Below are positions 8,726 through 17,400 of a stretch of 64,000 nt of DNA, in pieces. The stretch is taken from NCBI RefSeq assembly GCF_006715785.1, contig NZ_VFNX01000002.1, positions 310,001-374,000 on the forward strand, read 5' to 3'. The position numbers and the translations under genes were made by a program. The notes beneath the pieces were generated by a model that saw only the letters and a program-made list of their open reading frames with translations, was not told the DNA's origin and made no database searches. Origin of the DNA: Streptomyces puniciscabiei. Its GTDB lineage: Bacteria; Actinomycetota; Actinomycetes; Streptomycetales; Streptomycetaceae. Numbering within the stretch: the first letter of the stretch is position 1; each line of letters starts with the position of its first letter.

Positions 8726-10068
8726 TGCAGGAACCTCCGAAAGTGCATGCGCCCGCGCTCGGGCAGCAGGGTGTCGAGCAGGTCGTCGGCGAGGATCCGG
8801 CCGAGGGGGCGGTCGCTGTCGTCGACGACGAGGAGGGAGGAGGCGCGGGCGGCGACCAGGTGGTCGGCGGCCTCGGTGAGCGGAGTGTCCGCATGGACGG
8901 TGACAGGTGGGCCGAACTGGGCGCGCCAGGACACCAGATCGGCCACCGGAGTGGTGTCCTCTGCCACCGCCAGATCGAACAGGGGCATGTCGCAGACCAG
9001 GCGGCCCTGTTCGTCGACGACGGTGACGGCGTCGATCTCGGTGCGGTGTTCGGCCTGTTCCGCGAGAGCGGCTCGGACCTGGGCGACGGTCTCCTTCTGG
9101 CCGGCGGTCACCAGCAGAGTGGTCATGGCGCCGCCCGCGGTGCCCTCACGATGTGTCAGCAGTCGGCGCAGTTCCGCGGCCTCGTCGGCCGGCATACGGG
9201 TCAGCAGAGCCTCGCGTTCCTCAGGGGTGAGGTCGCGCAGGGCGTCGACGGCCTCGTCCGGCTCCATTTCGTCGACCAGCCGGGCGGCGTGCTCCGGTTG
9301 TGCCTCACGCAGCAGGTTCTCCAACTCGGCCGGTTCCATCTCCTCCAGAGCGTCGGCTGCCTGCTCCGGCTCCAGCCAGCCCAGCAGCTGCTGGCGTTCG
9401 GCGCGACCGAGGTCCTCCAGGATGTCGGCGAGATCGGCGGGGCGCAGCCTGCGCAGTGCCGTCCTGGGGGCACGCAGCCGCACCTCCGGCGGGCCCTCGG
9501 TGGCCTGCTCGGCAAAGGGGGCCACCGCCTGCCAGTCCAGCACCCGCTCGGGGGTCGGCCGGGCCTGCCAGCGGCGCGGGCCGAGCCGCCGCAGCAGGGT
9601 GGGCAGGGAGACGTCCACCCCGACCAGGACGACCTGGTCGACCAGGGGCGCGAGGTACAGGTCGGCGGCCCGGGTGACCTGGACACCGTCGACGTCGACC
9701 AGCTGGTGGTCGAGCACGTCCTTGGCCAGCAGCACCTCACCCGGGCGGCGGGCGAAGTCCCGCAGGTCGACCCGGGCGGTGCGCAGCCGTACGTGCCCGG
9801 CGTGCACCTTGCCGACGGCGTCGGCGGGCAGGAACGTACGGCGCCGGCCGATACGCAGGATCAGCCCGGTGACCGGCGGGTAGGAGTCCGCTCCGTACAG
9901 CCGGGCGACGACGTCGACGACGCGGCCGACCTCCTCGCCGGCCTGGTTGGTGACCGGGCCGCCGATCAGCCCGGCGAGGGAGACCAGCGACTCACGGACC
10001 GTCTTGGACGTGGTGGCACGGCGCTCCAGACTGACGCGGCGGTCACGGAAGCGGGCCGTGGTGGACAT
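8722..10068 (-). CDS. PRC-barrel / MgtE N-domain / CBS protein without membrane part
   Basis: The 448-residue soluble protein has an N-terminal PRC-barrel-like part (about 27-110, with GRVVDVVARLYGAD), then the superhelical MgtE N-domain (about 175-300, with LRRLRPADLADILEDLGRAE and acidic repeats such as LVDEMEPDEAVDAL) and a CBS pair (about 305-435). The membrane channel of MgtE is absent. In MgtE these domains sense Mg and gate the channel; here they probably regulate the Nramp-like transporter encoded by the overlapping next gene (inference). Start ATG 10068 lacks a clear ribosome site; a TTG about 24 bases upstream has AAGGGGG before it and is a credible alternative. Confidence 0.8.
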   Translation of the reverse strand: MSTTARFRDRRVSLERRATTSKTVRESLVSLAGLIGGPVTNQAGEEVGRVVDVVARLYGADSYPPVTGLILRIGRRRTFLPADAVGKVHAGHVRLRTARVDLRDFARRPGEVLLAKDVLDHQLVDVDGVQVTRAADLYLAPLVDQVVLVGVDVSLPTLLRRLGPRRWQARPTPERVLDWQAVAPFAEQATEGPPEVRLRAPRTALRRLRPADLADILEDLGRAERQQLLGWLEPEQAADALEEMEPAELENLLREAQPEHAARLVDEMEPDEAVDALRDLTPEEREALLTRMPADEAAELRRLLTHREGTAGGAMTTLLVTAGQKETVAQVRAALAEQAEHRTEIDAVTVVDEQGRLVCDMPLFDLAVAEDTTPVADLVSWRAQFGPPVTVHADTPLTEAADHLVAARASSLLVVDDSDRPLGRILADDLLDTLLPERGRMHFRRFLQ

Positions 10069-10755
10069 GAGCACAGTGTGGGCAGCCAAAACGAACACCC
10101 CCTTGCCCTCGCATGACGGGGCGGGTGGGCGGCCCACGGCAGCACGCCTCTTCCCCGGACCCGTGGCACAAGGCATGCAGAGCGCACGCCGGTACCCGGC
10201 CTGCCCAGCCGGTGAGCTGAGCGGGGATCAGGGAAGAAGAGGCTGCCCCGGGCCGCGGAAGGACGGCGCGGACAACACGAAGAGGGGCCGACTATGGCCC
10301 GGACTACTGTCCATGTCGCCTCCTCCCGGTCACGGCCACGCACGGGCGTCGCGGTCCTGCGGCAAGGGGCAGCCGGGCACGATCGGTCCCGGCACACCCC
10401 AACTCGTCAGAGCTTTGGCACTCCACGGCGTAATCCCCCTGGGGAGAAGCCACTTGGGGTCACCCCTTGGGCCGGGGAGACCTGTCCTGATCCGGAGCGT
10501 CTCTCGACGGGTGGGATCAGTGGCCTGTGTCCGTGAAGAAGCCTCACCGAACGAGGTGTCTGGTCAAACCGCACAAACAATACGCCCGCGTCAGAGCCCC
10601 GACCGCATCCATGACCACCCCTTGACCCCGGGCAGGCGCGAAATTGGCCATGCGGGGTCGGCGAACGACAGTGGGATGATGCACGGCACTCGACAGTGGC
10701 GCACGGACACCTCGGCGACCTGAGCGAGGCGCCGGTGCGGACCGGCGTGCCGTGG
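10069..10755. other. Intergenic stretch without a supported gene
   Basis: This 690-base stretch holds no recognisable protein or RNA family. A GC-rich, hairpin-prone leader lies at about 10150-10300 upstream of the CBS/Nramp operon. I looked for M-box and yybP-ykoY riboswitch cores and could not identify either. Confidence 0.4.
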
Positions 10756-10980
10756 TCACAAGCCGCAGGCCGGGGAAACGGGCGCGCAGGGGGCGGGCGA
10801 GGCCACACCGTCGAGACCGGGCGGGCCGAGATCCTGGAGCACGGCATCGTAGGGAGCACGGACCGTCCCGGCCAGGGCCGAAGCATCGTGCGGCTCCAGG
10901 TGGGGGGACAGCCGCTGCTGCGCGGACCGGTTTCCGGATGGACTCCGAGTGCGTCGTCGTCCTCCACGAGGACACGAAGG
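10756..10980 (-). pseudogene. Remnant of a response-regulator receiver domain
   Basis: Reverse-strand pieces in three frames recreate a receiver domain: RVLVEDDDALG at 10976-10944 (acidic pocket), then a short middle piece, then PYDAVLQDLGPPGLDG near 10860-10810, which matches the D-L-G-L-P-G-x-D-G phosphoacceptor loop. Frameshifts separate the parts, and the DNA-binding domain is missing. DNA on its upstream side (10980-11300) has glutamate/alanine/arginine-rich frames that could be partner-gene debris, but I cannot name them. Confidence 0.55.
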
Positions 10981-11390
10981 CGCCTGCGATTCTCCCGCAC
11001 CTCGGATCCCGACCGGTGTCCACGCCCTGCCGGGCGGCCTCGGCGTCCACGGCCTGCGCCTGCAGCCGCTCCACCTCCGCCCGCGCCTGCTCCGCCACGC
11101 CCGGTCCAGCCGGTCCCCGGCGCCGTACACTGGACAGCGCGCGCTCCCGGTGCGCCGCCGGTGCTCGATCGCCGCCTCCGGCAGCCGGGCCGGCCGACGG
11201 GCCTCCTCGGCGCGGGCCTCCTCGGTACGCGCGGCGGCCGGAGGTCTCCGGAGCGCCTCTGCCGCGCGGCCGTGCTGCGGCGCGGTCTGCCGTCAGGCTG
11301 AGTAAGGCACCGGTCACTGTCACCGTGCTCGTCCCGCCGTGGGTCTCCGCACAGTGCCTGTCGCCCGGGAACGCATTTCACGCGCCGTTC

Positions 11391-11427
11391 GTCTACAGTT
11401 CCGTAGACCGTCTACTTCACTGTAGTC
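11391..11427. promoter_or_regulatory. Tandem GTCTAC-N6-GTAG dyads upstream of the DedA gene
   Basis: A perfect 6-bp-arm palindrome GTCTAC/GTAGAC spans 11391-11408 and a near copy GTCTAC/GTAGTC spans 11410-11427, repeated with a 19-bp period. The pair ends about 48 bases before the DedA start, in promoter position. Paired TAC/GTA dyads of this kind are typical of operators for dimeric repressors such as the BlaI/CopY class; the binding protein is unknown. Confidence 0.5.
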
Positions 11428-11475
11428 GTTCGCCACCGGACGTTCATTCTCACCCGAGCCGCAGGAAAGGCGCCC

Positions 11476-12144
11476 ATGACCGCTCCACCGCATCTGGCCG
11501 CGCAGCTGGCCGTCAACGTGCTCGACGCCCATTCACTGCTGGCCGCATTCGGCGTGCTGGGCGTCGGCGTGGTGATGTTCGCCGAGACGGGCCTGCTGAT
11601 CGGGTTCTTCCTGCCGGGTGACTCCCTGCTGTTCACGGCGGGACTGCTGTGCACGGGTACGGCGGACCAGGCCGTGAGACTGTCCCTGGCGCCGCTGCTG
11701 ATCGCGGCGGCCCTCGGCGCGCTGGCCGGGGCGCAGTGCGGATACCTCCTCGGCCGGAAGGCGGGCGGCGCGCTGATCGCCCGCAGCCGTTCCCGGCGGC
11801 TGCACGAGGGGGTGAAGCGCGCCGAGGAGCTGCTGGAGCGGTACGGACATGCCAAGGCCGTCGTGCTGGCCCGGTTCATCCCGGTGGTGCGGACGGTGCT
11901 CAACCCGATGGCGGGCGCCCTGGAGGTCCCGGTGCGGACGTTCACGCTGTGGCAGGTGATCGGTGGACTGGTCTGGAGCGTCGGGCTCACTCTCGCCGGC
12001 TATGCGCTGGGCTCCTCGATCCCGAACGTCGACCGTTACCTGCTGCCGCTGGTCGCGCTGATCGTCCTCGTGTCCCTGGTCCCGCTTCTCGCCGAGGTGC
12101 TGCGCGCCCGCCGGGGTGCCGACGCGAGGGGAGGAAACAAGTGA
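11476..12144 (+). CDS. DedA-family membrane protein
   Basis: The 222-residue integral membrane protein carries the DedA/SNARE-associated signature: the acidic re-entrant motif FAETGLLIGFFLPGDSLLF near residues 35-54 and the arginine-bearing motif ARFIPVVRTVLNPMAG near 134-149. DedA proteins include flippases for undecaprenyl phosphate and other lipids. GGAAAGG lies six bases before ATG 11476. The next gene, a PAP2 phosphatase, overlaps its stop by four bases; pairing of a lipid flippase with an undecaprenyl-pyrophosphatase-like enzyme suggests joint lipid-carrier recycling (inference). Two tandem dyads upstream suggest repressor control. Confidence 0.85.
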   Translation: MTAPPHLAAQLAVNVLDAHSLLAAFGVLGVGVVMFAETGLLIGFFLPGDSLLFTAGLLCTGTADQAVRLSLAPLLIAAALGALAGAQCGYLLGRKAGGALIARSRSRRLHEGVKRAEELLERYGHAKAVVLARFIPVVRTVLNPMAGALEVPVRTFTLWQVIGGLVWSVGLTLAGYALGSSIPNVDRYLLPLVALIVLVSLVPLLAEVLRARRGADARGGNK

Positions 12145-12749
12145 TCCTGGCCTTCGACGGGTCCTCCATCGACGGCTCCGCCTATGCGGACGTGGTGCAC
12201 CTGGCCCAGCACTCCCCCGGCTGGCTGGACGACACGGTCTCGGCCTGGTCGACGTACGGGCTGGCGGTGTTCGCCGTCCTGGCCGCCGTCGGCTGGTGGC
12301 GCGCTCGCCGCTCGGGGGTCGTCGCTGCTGCGGTGACGGCGCTGCTGGTGCCGCTGGTCGTGGTCGTGGCGTACGGCGTGAACTCCGCCCTGAAGCTGGT
12401 GGTGCGCGAGGACCGGCCGTGTCAGAGCCTGCACGTGCGGACGCTGGAGGCGTGTCCGGCACCCGGCGACTGGTCCTTCCCCAGCAACCACGCCGCCATC
12501 GCGGCCGCGGCCGCCGTGGCTCTCGTGTTCGTCTCGCGCCGGCTCGGCGCGACAGCGGTCGTGGCCGCGCTGGCGATGGGAGTCTCCCGGGTGTGGGTCG
12601 GCGCACACTATCCGCACGACGTCCTGGCCGGTCTCGCCGTCGGCGCCCTGGTGGCCGTCATGGCGATGGTCGCGGTACGACGGCGGTCGGAAGCCCTGGC
12701 GCACCGGCTCACCGCCCTGCGCATGGGGGCCCTGCTGCTGACCTCATGA
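12141..12749 (+). CDS. PAP2-family membrane phosphatase
   Basis: This 202-residue membrane protein has the three PAP2 phosphatase motifs: KLVVREDRP, then the PSNHA motif (FPSNHAAI), then SRVWVGAHYPHDVLAG. It should dephosphorylate a lipid pyrophosphate such as undecaprenyl pyrophosphate at the outer membrane face. Start GTG 12141 overlaps the DedA stop as GTGA and is preceded by GGAGG, so the two are translationally coupled. Confidence 0.85.
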   Translation: MILAFDGSSIDGSAYADVVHLAQHSPGWLDDTVSAWSTYGLAVFAVLAAVGWWRARRSGVVAAAVTALLVPLVVVVAYGVNSALKLVVREDRPCQSLHVRTLEACPAPGDWSFPSNHAAIAAAAAVALVFVSRRLGATAVVAALAMGVSRVWVGAHYPHDVLAGLAVGALVAVMAMVAVRRRSEALAHRLTALRMGALLLTS

Positions 12750-12822
12750 GTGGCTGAGAGGTGCCGGCTGTCCACACCGTTCATCGCAGGTACGGCCCCG
12801 GCCGCAAGGCCCATGGAAGATC

Positions 12823-13194
12823 ATGCGCCCCAACATCCTGATCGTTGAGGACGATCACGCCCTGCGGGACGTGCTGCGCCGGGGGCTGTACGACGAGGAG
12901 TTCGAGCCCGTCCTCGCGGCCGACGGCGCCGCCGCCCTGCGGCTGGCCACCGCCGACATCGCGGCGGCCGTCCTGGACGTCGGCCTGCCCGACCCCGACG
13001 GGCGGGACGTGTGTCAGGCGATGCGCGCCAACGGCTTCCTCGCCCCCGTGATCTTCCTGACCGCCCGGCACCAGCTCGCCGACCGCCTGTCCGGCTTCTC
13101 CGCCGGCGACGACGACCTGCCCAAGCCCTTCCACCTCGCCGACCTCGCCGCGAGGCTGAGAGCCGCCATCAGACAGACCTCCCCCCGGCGATGA
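12823..13194 (+). CDS. Response-regulator receiver domain lacking its output domain
   Basis: The 123-residue product is a CheY-like receiver: acidic pair D10/D11, phosphoacceptor D52 in LDVGLPDPDG, T80 and K101 in LPKPF. The usual GADDYL loop is altered to GDDDL. Translation stops at the end of the receiver, where OmpR-type regulators normally continue into a winged helix. In the overlapping frame just downstream, the first words of that domain (AGDLVLDAV) are still visible, so the protein is probably a truncated OmpR-type regulator rather than a native stand-alone receiver. GGAAGA precedes the ATG. Confidence 0.7.
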   Translation: MRPNILIVEDDHALRDVLRRGLYDEEFEPVLAADGAAALRLATADIAAAVLDVGLPDPDGRDVCQAMRANGFLAPVIFLTARHQLADRLSGFSAGDDDLPKPFHLADLAARLRAAIRQTSPRR

Positions 13195-13316
13195 CCCCGG
13201 CCGGCGACCTGGTTCTGGACGCGGTGGACCACGCCCGCGCCGTCGGCGGGGAGGTGTCCTACGACCCCGGGCACGCACCCGGCGCCAGGTTCACGGTCAG
13301 CGTGCCTGCCGGGTGA
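13191..13316 (+). pseudogene. Fused relic: OmpR winged-helix start joined to histidine-kinase C-terminus
   Basis: This 41-codon frame reads AGDLVLDAVDHA, which fits the linker of an OmpR-type regulator, then runs directly into ARAVGGEVSYDPGHAPGARF and TVSVPAG, the closing strands of a histidine-kinase ATPase domain. The regulator output domain and nearly all of the kinase are missing, as expected from one large deletion in an adjacent regulator-kinase pair, plus a frameshift against the receiver gene it overlaps. The remaining bases to 13507 contain nothing I recognise. Confidence 0.6.
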
Positions 13317-13507
13317 CCGGGCCACGACCTGGCTGCGACTCCGGCTCGGCCACGCAGTCGTCCTGGCCTACGCCGCCGCCCTGTTCCTGCCCGGGCCAGG
13401 GCCGTGGCCGCGCCGGAGCCACTCGCTGCCGCTCGGCGGGGCGAGCGCTCTGGCTCGCTCCACGGCACCGCTCCTGCTCTCCCGGTGCAGGTCGTACGCC
13501 GCGGCCA

Positions 13508-14176
13508 TCAGTCCGGCTGGGGCCGGGCCAGGCCGTGGTCGTAGGCGAAGATCACCGCCTGGATGCGGTCGCGGGCGCCGATCTTGGACAGGACGCGGCC
13601 CACATGCGTCTTCACCGTGGACTCCGACACGACGAAACGCTCGGCGATCTCGCCGTTGGTCCAGCCCTTGCCGATGGCGACGAGGATCTCGCGTTCGCGG
13701 TCGGTGAGGGCGCTCAGGCGCGGATCCTCCGCGGAGCGGTCCCCGCCGGACGGCACGAGTCGGGCGAATTCGTGCAGCAGGCGGCGGGTGAGCGCGGGGG
13801 CGATGACCGCGTCTCCGACGGCCACGGCGCGGATGCCGGCGAGGAGTTCCTCGGGGCGGGCGTCCTTGAGGAGGAAGCCGCTGGCTCCGGCGCGCAGGGC
13901 CGCGTGGACGTACTCGTCGAGGTCGAAGGTGGTCAGGACGAGGACACGGGAGCGGTCACCGGCGGCGACGATACGGCGCGTGGCCTCGATGCCGTCCATG
14001 CCCGGCATGCGTACGTCCATGAGGACGACGTCCGGGCGGAGTTCGGCGGTCTTGCGCACGGCTTCGGCTCCGTGGGCCGCCTCTCCGACGACCTCCGTCT
14101 CGGGTACGGAGTCCAGCAGCATACGGAAGCCGTAGCGCTGCAGCGGCTGGTCGTCGACGACGAGCACGGTGGTCAC
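13508..14176 (-). CDS. NarL/LuxR-type response regulator
   Basis: The 222-residue protein has a receiver domain (phosphoacceptor D54 in VLMDVRMPGMDG, Lys in FLLKDA) and a C-terminal LuxR helix-turn-helix (LTDREREILVAIGKG, then SESTVKTHVGRVLSKIG). GTG 14176 overlaps the kinase stop by four bases, so it is expressed with the kinase at 14173-15465. The ABC exporter genes follow upstream in the same orientation of this block and are plausible targets, as often seen for NarL-type pairs next to drug or peptide exporters. Confidence 0.9.
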   Translation of the reverse strand: MTTVLVVDDQPLQRYGFRMLLDSVPETEVVGEAAHGAEAVRKTAELRPDVVLMDVRMPGMDGIEATRRIVAAGDRSRVLVLTTFDLDEYVHAALRAGASGFLLKDARPEELLAGIRAVAVGDAVIAPALTRRLLHEFARLVPSGGDRSAEDPRLSALTDREREILVAIGKGWTNGEIAERFVVSESTVKTHVGRVLSKIGARDRIQAVIFAYDHGLARPQPD

Positions 14177-15465
14177 CGGGCACCGCCCTGGGGAGCGAGG
14201 TCGAGGGTGGCGCGGACCGTCCACCCCGGGCCCGCGGGACCCGCGCTGACGTGTCCGCCGTACAGAGCTGCTCGTTCTCGCATGCCCACCAGGCCGTGTC
14301 CCTCCTCGTTCGCCGTGCCGGGCGGGCCGGCCGGTGTGGCCGGTCCGGAGTCCTGGACGGTGATGGTCAGCCGTGTGTCCTCCACGGCGATCGCCAGGTT
14401 CGCACGGGCGCCCGCGCCGGCGTGTTTGAGGGTGTTCGTCAGGGCCTCCTGCACGATGCGGTAGACCGTGAGCTGCACCCCGCTGTCGAGGGCGTCGACG
14501 TCACCGGCCGTACGGTAGACGACCTCCAGACCGGCGGCGCGGACCCCCTCGCACAGTGCGTCGACGTCCGTGAGACCGGGCTGCGGGCTCAGCTCCGGCT
14601 CGCTGCGCGGGCCGTCCGGCTCACGGAGCACGCCGAGCACCCGCCGCAGTTCGCTCAGGGCCAGGCGACCGGTGTCGCCGATGAGGTGCAGGGCCTCCTT
14701 GCCCCGCTCCGGCGCGGCGGCGGTGGCGTAGGCGCCCGCGTCGGCGAGGGTGATGATGACGGACAGGTTGTGGCCGACGATGTCGTGCATCTCGCGGGCC
14801 ACCCGCGCCCGCTCGGCCGCTACGGCGAGCCTGCCCCGCTGGTCGCGCTCTGTCTCCAGCCGGGCCGCGCGGTCCCGCAACCCGGCCAGCTGGGCCCGCC
14901 GGATGCGGATCATCAGGCCGAGCGCGAGGGCCGCGGTCGCCGTGCTGAGCAGGAAGAACAGCGCGTCCCAGACCGACACCGCCGCCGAGACCCGCGCCGC
15001 GACCAGGCCCAGCGCACCCGCCATCGCCGCACAGGCCCACGGCAGCTGCCGCAGCCGCCCGTGCAGGGCGAGGCTGTACAGGGCGACGAGGAGGGCGACG
15101 TCCGCACGGAGCGCAACACCGAGGGACCACTGGACGACGAACACGGCCGTGACGGCGCCGAAGGCCATCGCGGGCGCCCGCCGCCGCCACAGCAGTGGCA
15201 GCACCAGCCCGGCCTGCAGCACGAGCATCCCGGCCGTGGGCGGCCGGGTGAACACCAGATGGAAGCGGCGCGGGCCGTCGCCGTCCCCGTCCATGCCGTG
15301 CAGCAGGTCCGGCAGGCAGAACATCAGGAAGACCAGCACCACCACCGCGGTGTCCAGCACCCACGGGCGGGCCTGGTCGGCGTGCCGGAGCCGCTGGCCG
15401 GCCCGGCCGAGCCGGGCGACCAGCGGCCCCATCCCGCTGAGGTCATCGGTGGTCACGGAGGTCAC
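14173..15465 (-). CDS. NarL-family sensor histidine kinase
   Basis: This 430-residue kinase has an N-terminal membrane part of several helices (about 36-185), a short coiled-coil (about 190-215), the HisKA_3 box RVAREMHDIVGHNLSV with phospho-accepting H227, and a HATPase domain with QEALTNTLKHAG and GHGLVGMRERA. It has no sizeable extracellular sensor loop, so it probably senses a signal in the membrane. The start is GTG 15465; ATG at codon 12 is an alternative because the ribosome site is weak. It phosphorylates the overlapping response regulator. Confidence 0.9.
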   Translation of the reverse strand: MTSVTTDDLSGMGPLVARLGRAGQRLRHADQARPWVLDTAVVVLVFLMFCLPDLLHGMDGDGDGPRRFHLVFTRPPTAGMLVLQAGLVLPLLWRRRAPAMAFGAVTAVFVVQWSLGVALRADVALLVALYSLALHGRLRQLPWACAAMAGALGLVAARVSAAVSVWDALFFLLSTATAALALGLMIRIRRAQLAGLRDRAARLETERDQRGRLAVAAERARVAREMHDIVGHNLSVIITLADAGAYATAAAPERGKEALHLIGDTGRLALSELRRVLGVLREPDGPRSEPELSPQPGLTDVDALCEGVRAAGLEVVYRTAGDVDALDSGVQLTVYRIVQEALTNTLKHAGAGARANLAIAVEDTRLTITVQDSGPATPAGPPGTANEEGHGLVGMRERAALYGGHVSAGPAGPGWTVRATLDLAPQGGAR

Positions 15466-15485
15466 CAGACCATGATGCAGCCTGC

Positions 15486-16337
15486 TCAGACGTCGCTGCG
15501 CAGGAGCCGGTACGCCGCCCCTGCCAGCGCCAGCGCCGTCCAGCCGAGGAAGACCAGGAGCCCGGCCGAGGGCGACAGGGTGGTGGAGTCATGGGTCAGG
15601 GCGAAGATCGACTCGCCCGCGTGGCTCGGCAGGTAGGGGTCGATGTCGCCCTGCCACGAGGTGGGCAGCAGGGAGACCAGTCCCGGCACCAGCATGAGGG
15701 CGGCGACCAGGACCGAGATGCCGCCGGCGACGGACCGCAGCAGCGTCCCGAGGGCGGCTCCGATCACGCCGACCAGGCCGAGGTAGAGCCCGGCGCCCAG
15801 CAGGCTGCGTACGACGCCGGCGTGACCGAGACCCATGGCGGCGGGCGTGCCGGACACGATCTGGCTGCCGACGAGGAAGGCGACGAACGCGCCGACGGTC
15901 GCGACCACCAGGGCGACCAGCCCGTACACGGCAGCCTTCGACCACAGCACGGGCAGTCGGCGCGGTACGGCCGCGAGGGTCGAGCGGATCATGCCGGTGG
16001 AGTACTCGCCCGCCGTCACCAGCACGCCCAGCACGCCGAGGGCCAACTGCGCGAAGTTCGTGCCGAAGAGGGACAGGCTCACGGCCGTCGCGCTGGCGAA
16101 GTCGCGGTCCATGTGACGGCCGGAGTCGAGATTGGACTTGTAGTGGCTCGCGGCGATGACGCCGAAGGCGACCAGGAACAGCAGGCCCAGGCCGAGGGTG
16201 ATCCAGGTGGACCGCAGGGACCAGAGCTTGGCCCACTCCGAGGCCAGCACGCGCCGGCCGGTGACCCGGTAGGCGGGCCGGGCCTGAGCGGCCGGAACGG
16301 TCTCGGGAGTCCCGGGAGTTGCCGTGAGGGTGCTCAT
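15486..16337 (-). CDS. ABC-2 type transporter permease
   Basis: The 283-residue protein has a proline/alanine-rich start, then six hydrophobic helices; the motif VLASEWAKLWSLRSTW is typical of ABC-2 permeases partnered with DrrA-like ATPases in actinobacteria. Its ATG overlaps the stop of the ATPase gene (ATGA), so the two are translated together. Substrate unknown; antibiotic or lipid export is usual. Confidence 0.9.
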   Translation of the reverse strand: MSTLTATPGTPETVPAAQARPAYRVTGRRVLASEWAKLWSLRSTWITLGLGLLFLVAFGVIAASHYKSNLDSGRHMDRDFASATAVSLSLFGTNFAQLALGVLGVLVTAGEYSTGMIRSTLAAVPRRLPVLWSKAAVYGLVALVVATVGAFVAFLVGSQIVSGTPAAMGLGHAGVVRSLLGAGLYLGLVGVIGAALGTLLRSVAGGISVLVAALMLVPGLVSLLPTSWQGDIDPYLPSHAGESIFALTHDSTTLSPSAGLLVFLGWTALALAGAAYRLLRSDV

Positions 16338-17272
16338 GCCGCGCTCCCGGAGGTCTCGGTGCCGGTGGTGGAGCCGTGGTACTCCACGGCGTCCCTGGTC
16401 AGTTCCATGAATGCCTCCTCCAGCGACACCGCCTTCGTGGTCAGCTCGAACAGCGGGATACCGTGCTCGGCCGCCTTAAGCCCGATCTCCCGGGCGGACG
16501 CCCCGGTGACCTGCAGTTCCTCGGAGCCGATGCGGCCGGTGATCTCCACGCCGGGCCCGGCCAGCACGTCCCGCAGCCGCGCGGGGTCGTTCGTCGCGAC
16601 CTTCACGGTGTCGCCACCGGCCTCGCGGACCAGGTCCCGTACGGTCGTGTCGGCCAGGAGCCGGCCGCGCCCGACGATGATCAGATGGTCCGCCACCAGC
16701 GACACCTCGCTCATCAGATGCGAGGAGACGAACACCGTGCGCCCCTCGGCCGCGAGCGACGTCAGCAGGTTCCGGATCCAGAGCACGCCCTCGGGGTCCA
16801 GCCCGTTGACGGGCTCGTCCAGCATCACGGTCTGCGGATCGCCCAGCAGGGCCGCCGCGATGCCGAGCCGCTGCCCCATGCCGAGCGAGAAGGCACCGGC
16901 CCGCTTCTTCGCGACGCTGCCGAGACCGGCGAGTTCGACGACCTCGTCCACGCGGCGGCGCGGAATGCCATGGGTCAGTGCGAGCGCGCGGAGGTGGTTG
17001 TAGGCCGAGCGGCCCGGGTGGATCGACTTGGCCTCCAGCAGGGCCCCGACCTCCTGCAGCGGTGCCTGGTGGCGGGCGTAGCGGTGGCCGTTCACCGTGA
17101 CGGAGCCGCTCGTCGGCGCGTCGAGTCCGACGATCATGCGCATCGTCGTGGACTTGCCGGCACCGTTGGGGCCGAGGAATCCGGTCACCGAACCCGGCTT
17201 CACGGTGAAGTCCAGGCCGTCGACGGCCGTCTTCTCCCCGTACCTCTTGGTGAGCTGCTGTGCCTCGATCAT
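16334..17272 (-). CDS. ABC transporter ATP-binding protein
   Basis: The 312-residue ATPase has Walker A GPNGAGKST at residues 34-42, the signature-like FSLGMGQRLGIAAAL, Walker B VMLDEPVNGLDP and a switch histidine in FVSSHLMSEV. The C-terminal extension is of the DrrA/exporter type. It energises the permease at 15486-16337, whose start overlaps its stop. The leader (17273-17400) separates it from the next gene on the same strand. Confidence 0.95.
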   Translation of the reverse strand: MIEAQQLTKRYGEKTAVDGLDFTVKPGSVTGFLGPNGAGKSTTMRMIVGLDAPTSGSVTVNGHRYARHQAPLQEVGALLEAKSIHPGRSAYNHLRALALTHGIPRRRVDEVVELAGLGSVAKKRAGAFSLGMGQRLGIAAALLGDPQTVMLDEPVNGLDPEGVLWIRNLLTSLAAEGRTVFVSSHLMSEVSLVADHLIIVGRGRLLADTTVRDLVREAGGDTVKVATNDPARLRDVLAGPGVEITGRIGSEELQVTGASAREIGLKAAEHGIPLFELTTKAVSLEEAFMELTRDAVEYHGSTTGTETSGSAA

Positions 17273-17400
17273 TCGCGTTCTCTCTCTCGGACTCGGGCGC
17301 CCGACGCGCCCGACGCCTCCTCCGCCACGCTAAGGCCGCGAGCTCCCGGATCCGGTGGTACCGGGGGACCGAACACCGCCGGGCAGGTGGTACCGGGGTA

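Noticed and set aside
10150..10320. Possible metal riboswitch in the leader of the CBS/Nramp genes
   Set aside because: I compared with remembered M-box and yybP-ykoY cores and could not find their conserved words; a covariance-model search would be needed.
10294..10536. Short + strand ORF in the gap after the CBS/Nramp operon
   Set aside because: No ribosome site, no similarity, proline/arginine-rich composition typical of non-coding GC-rich DNA.
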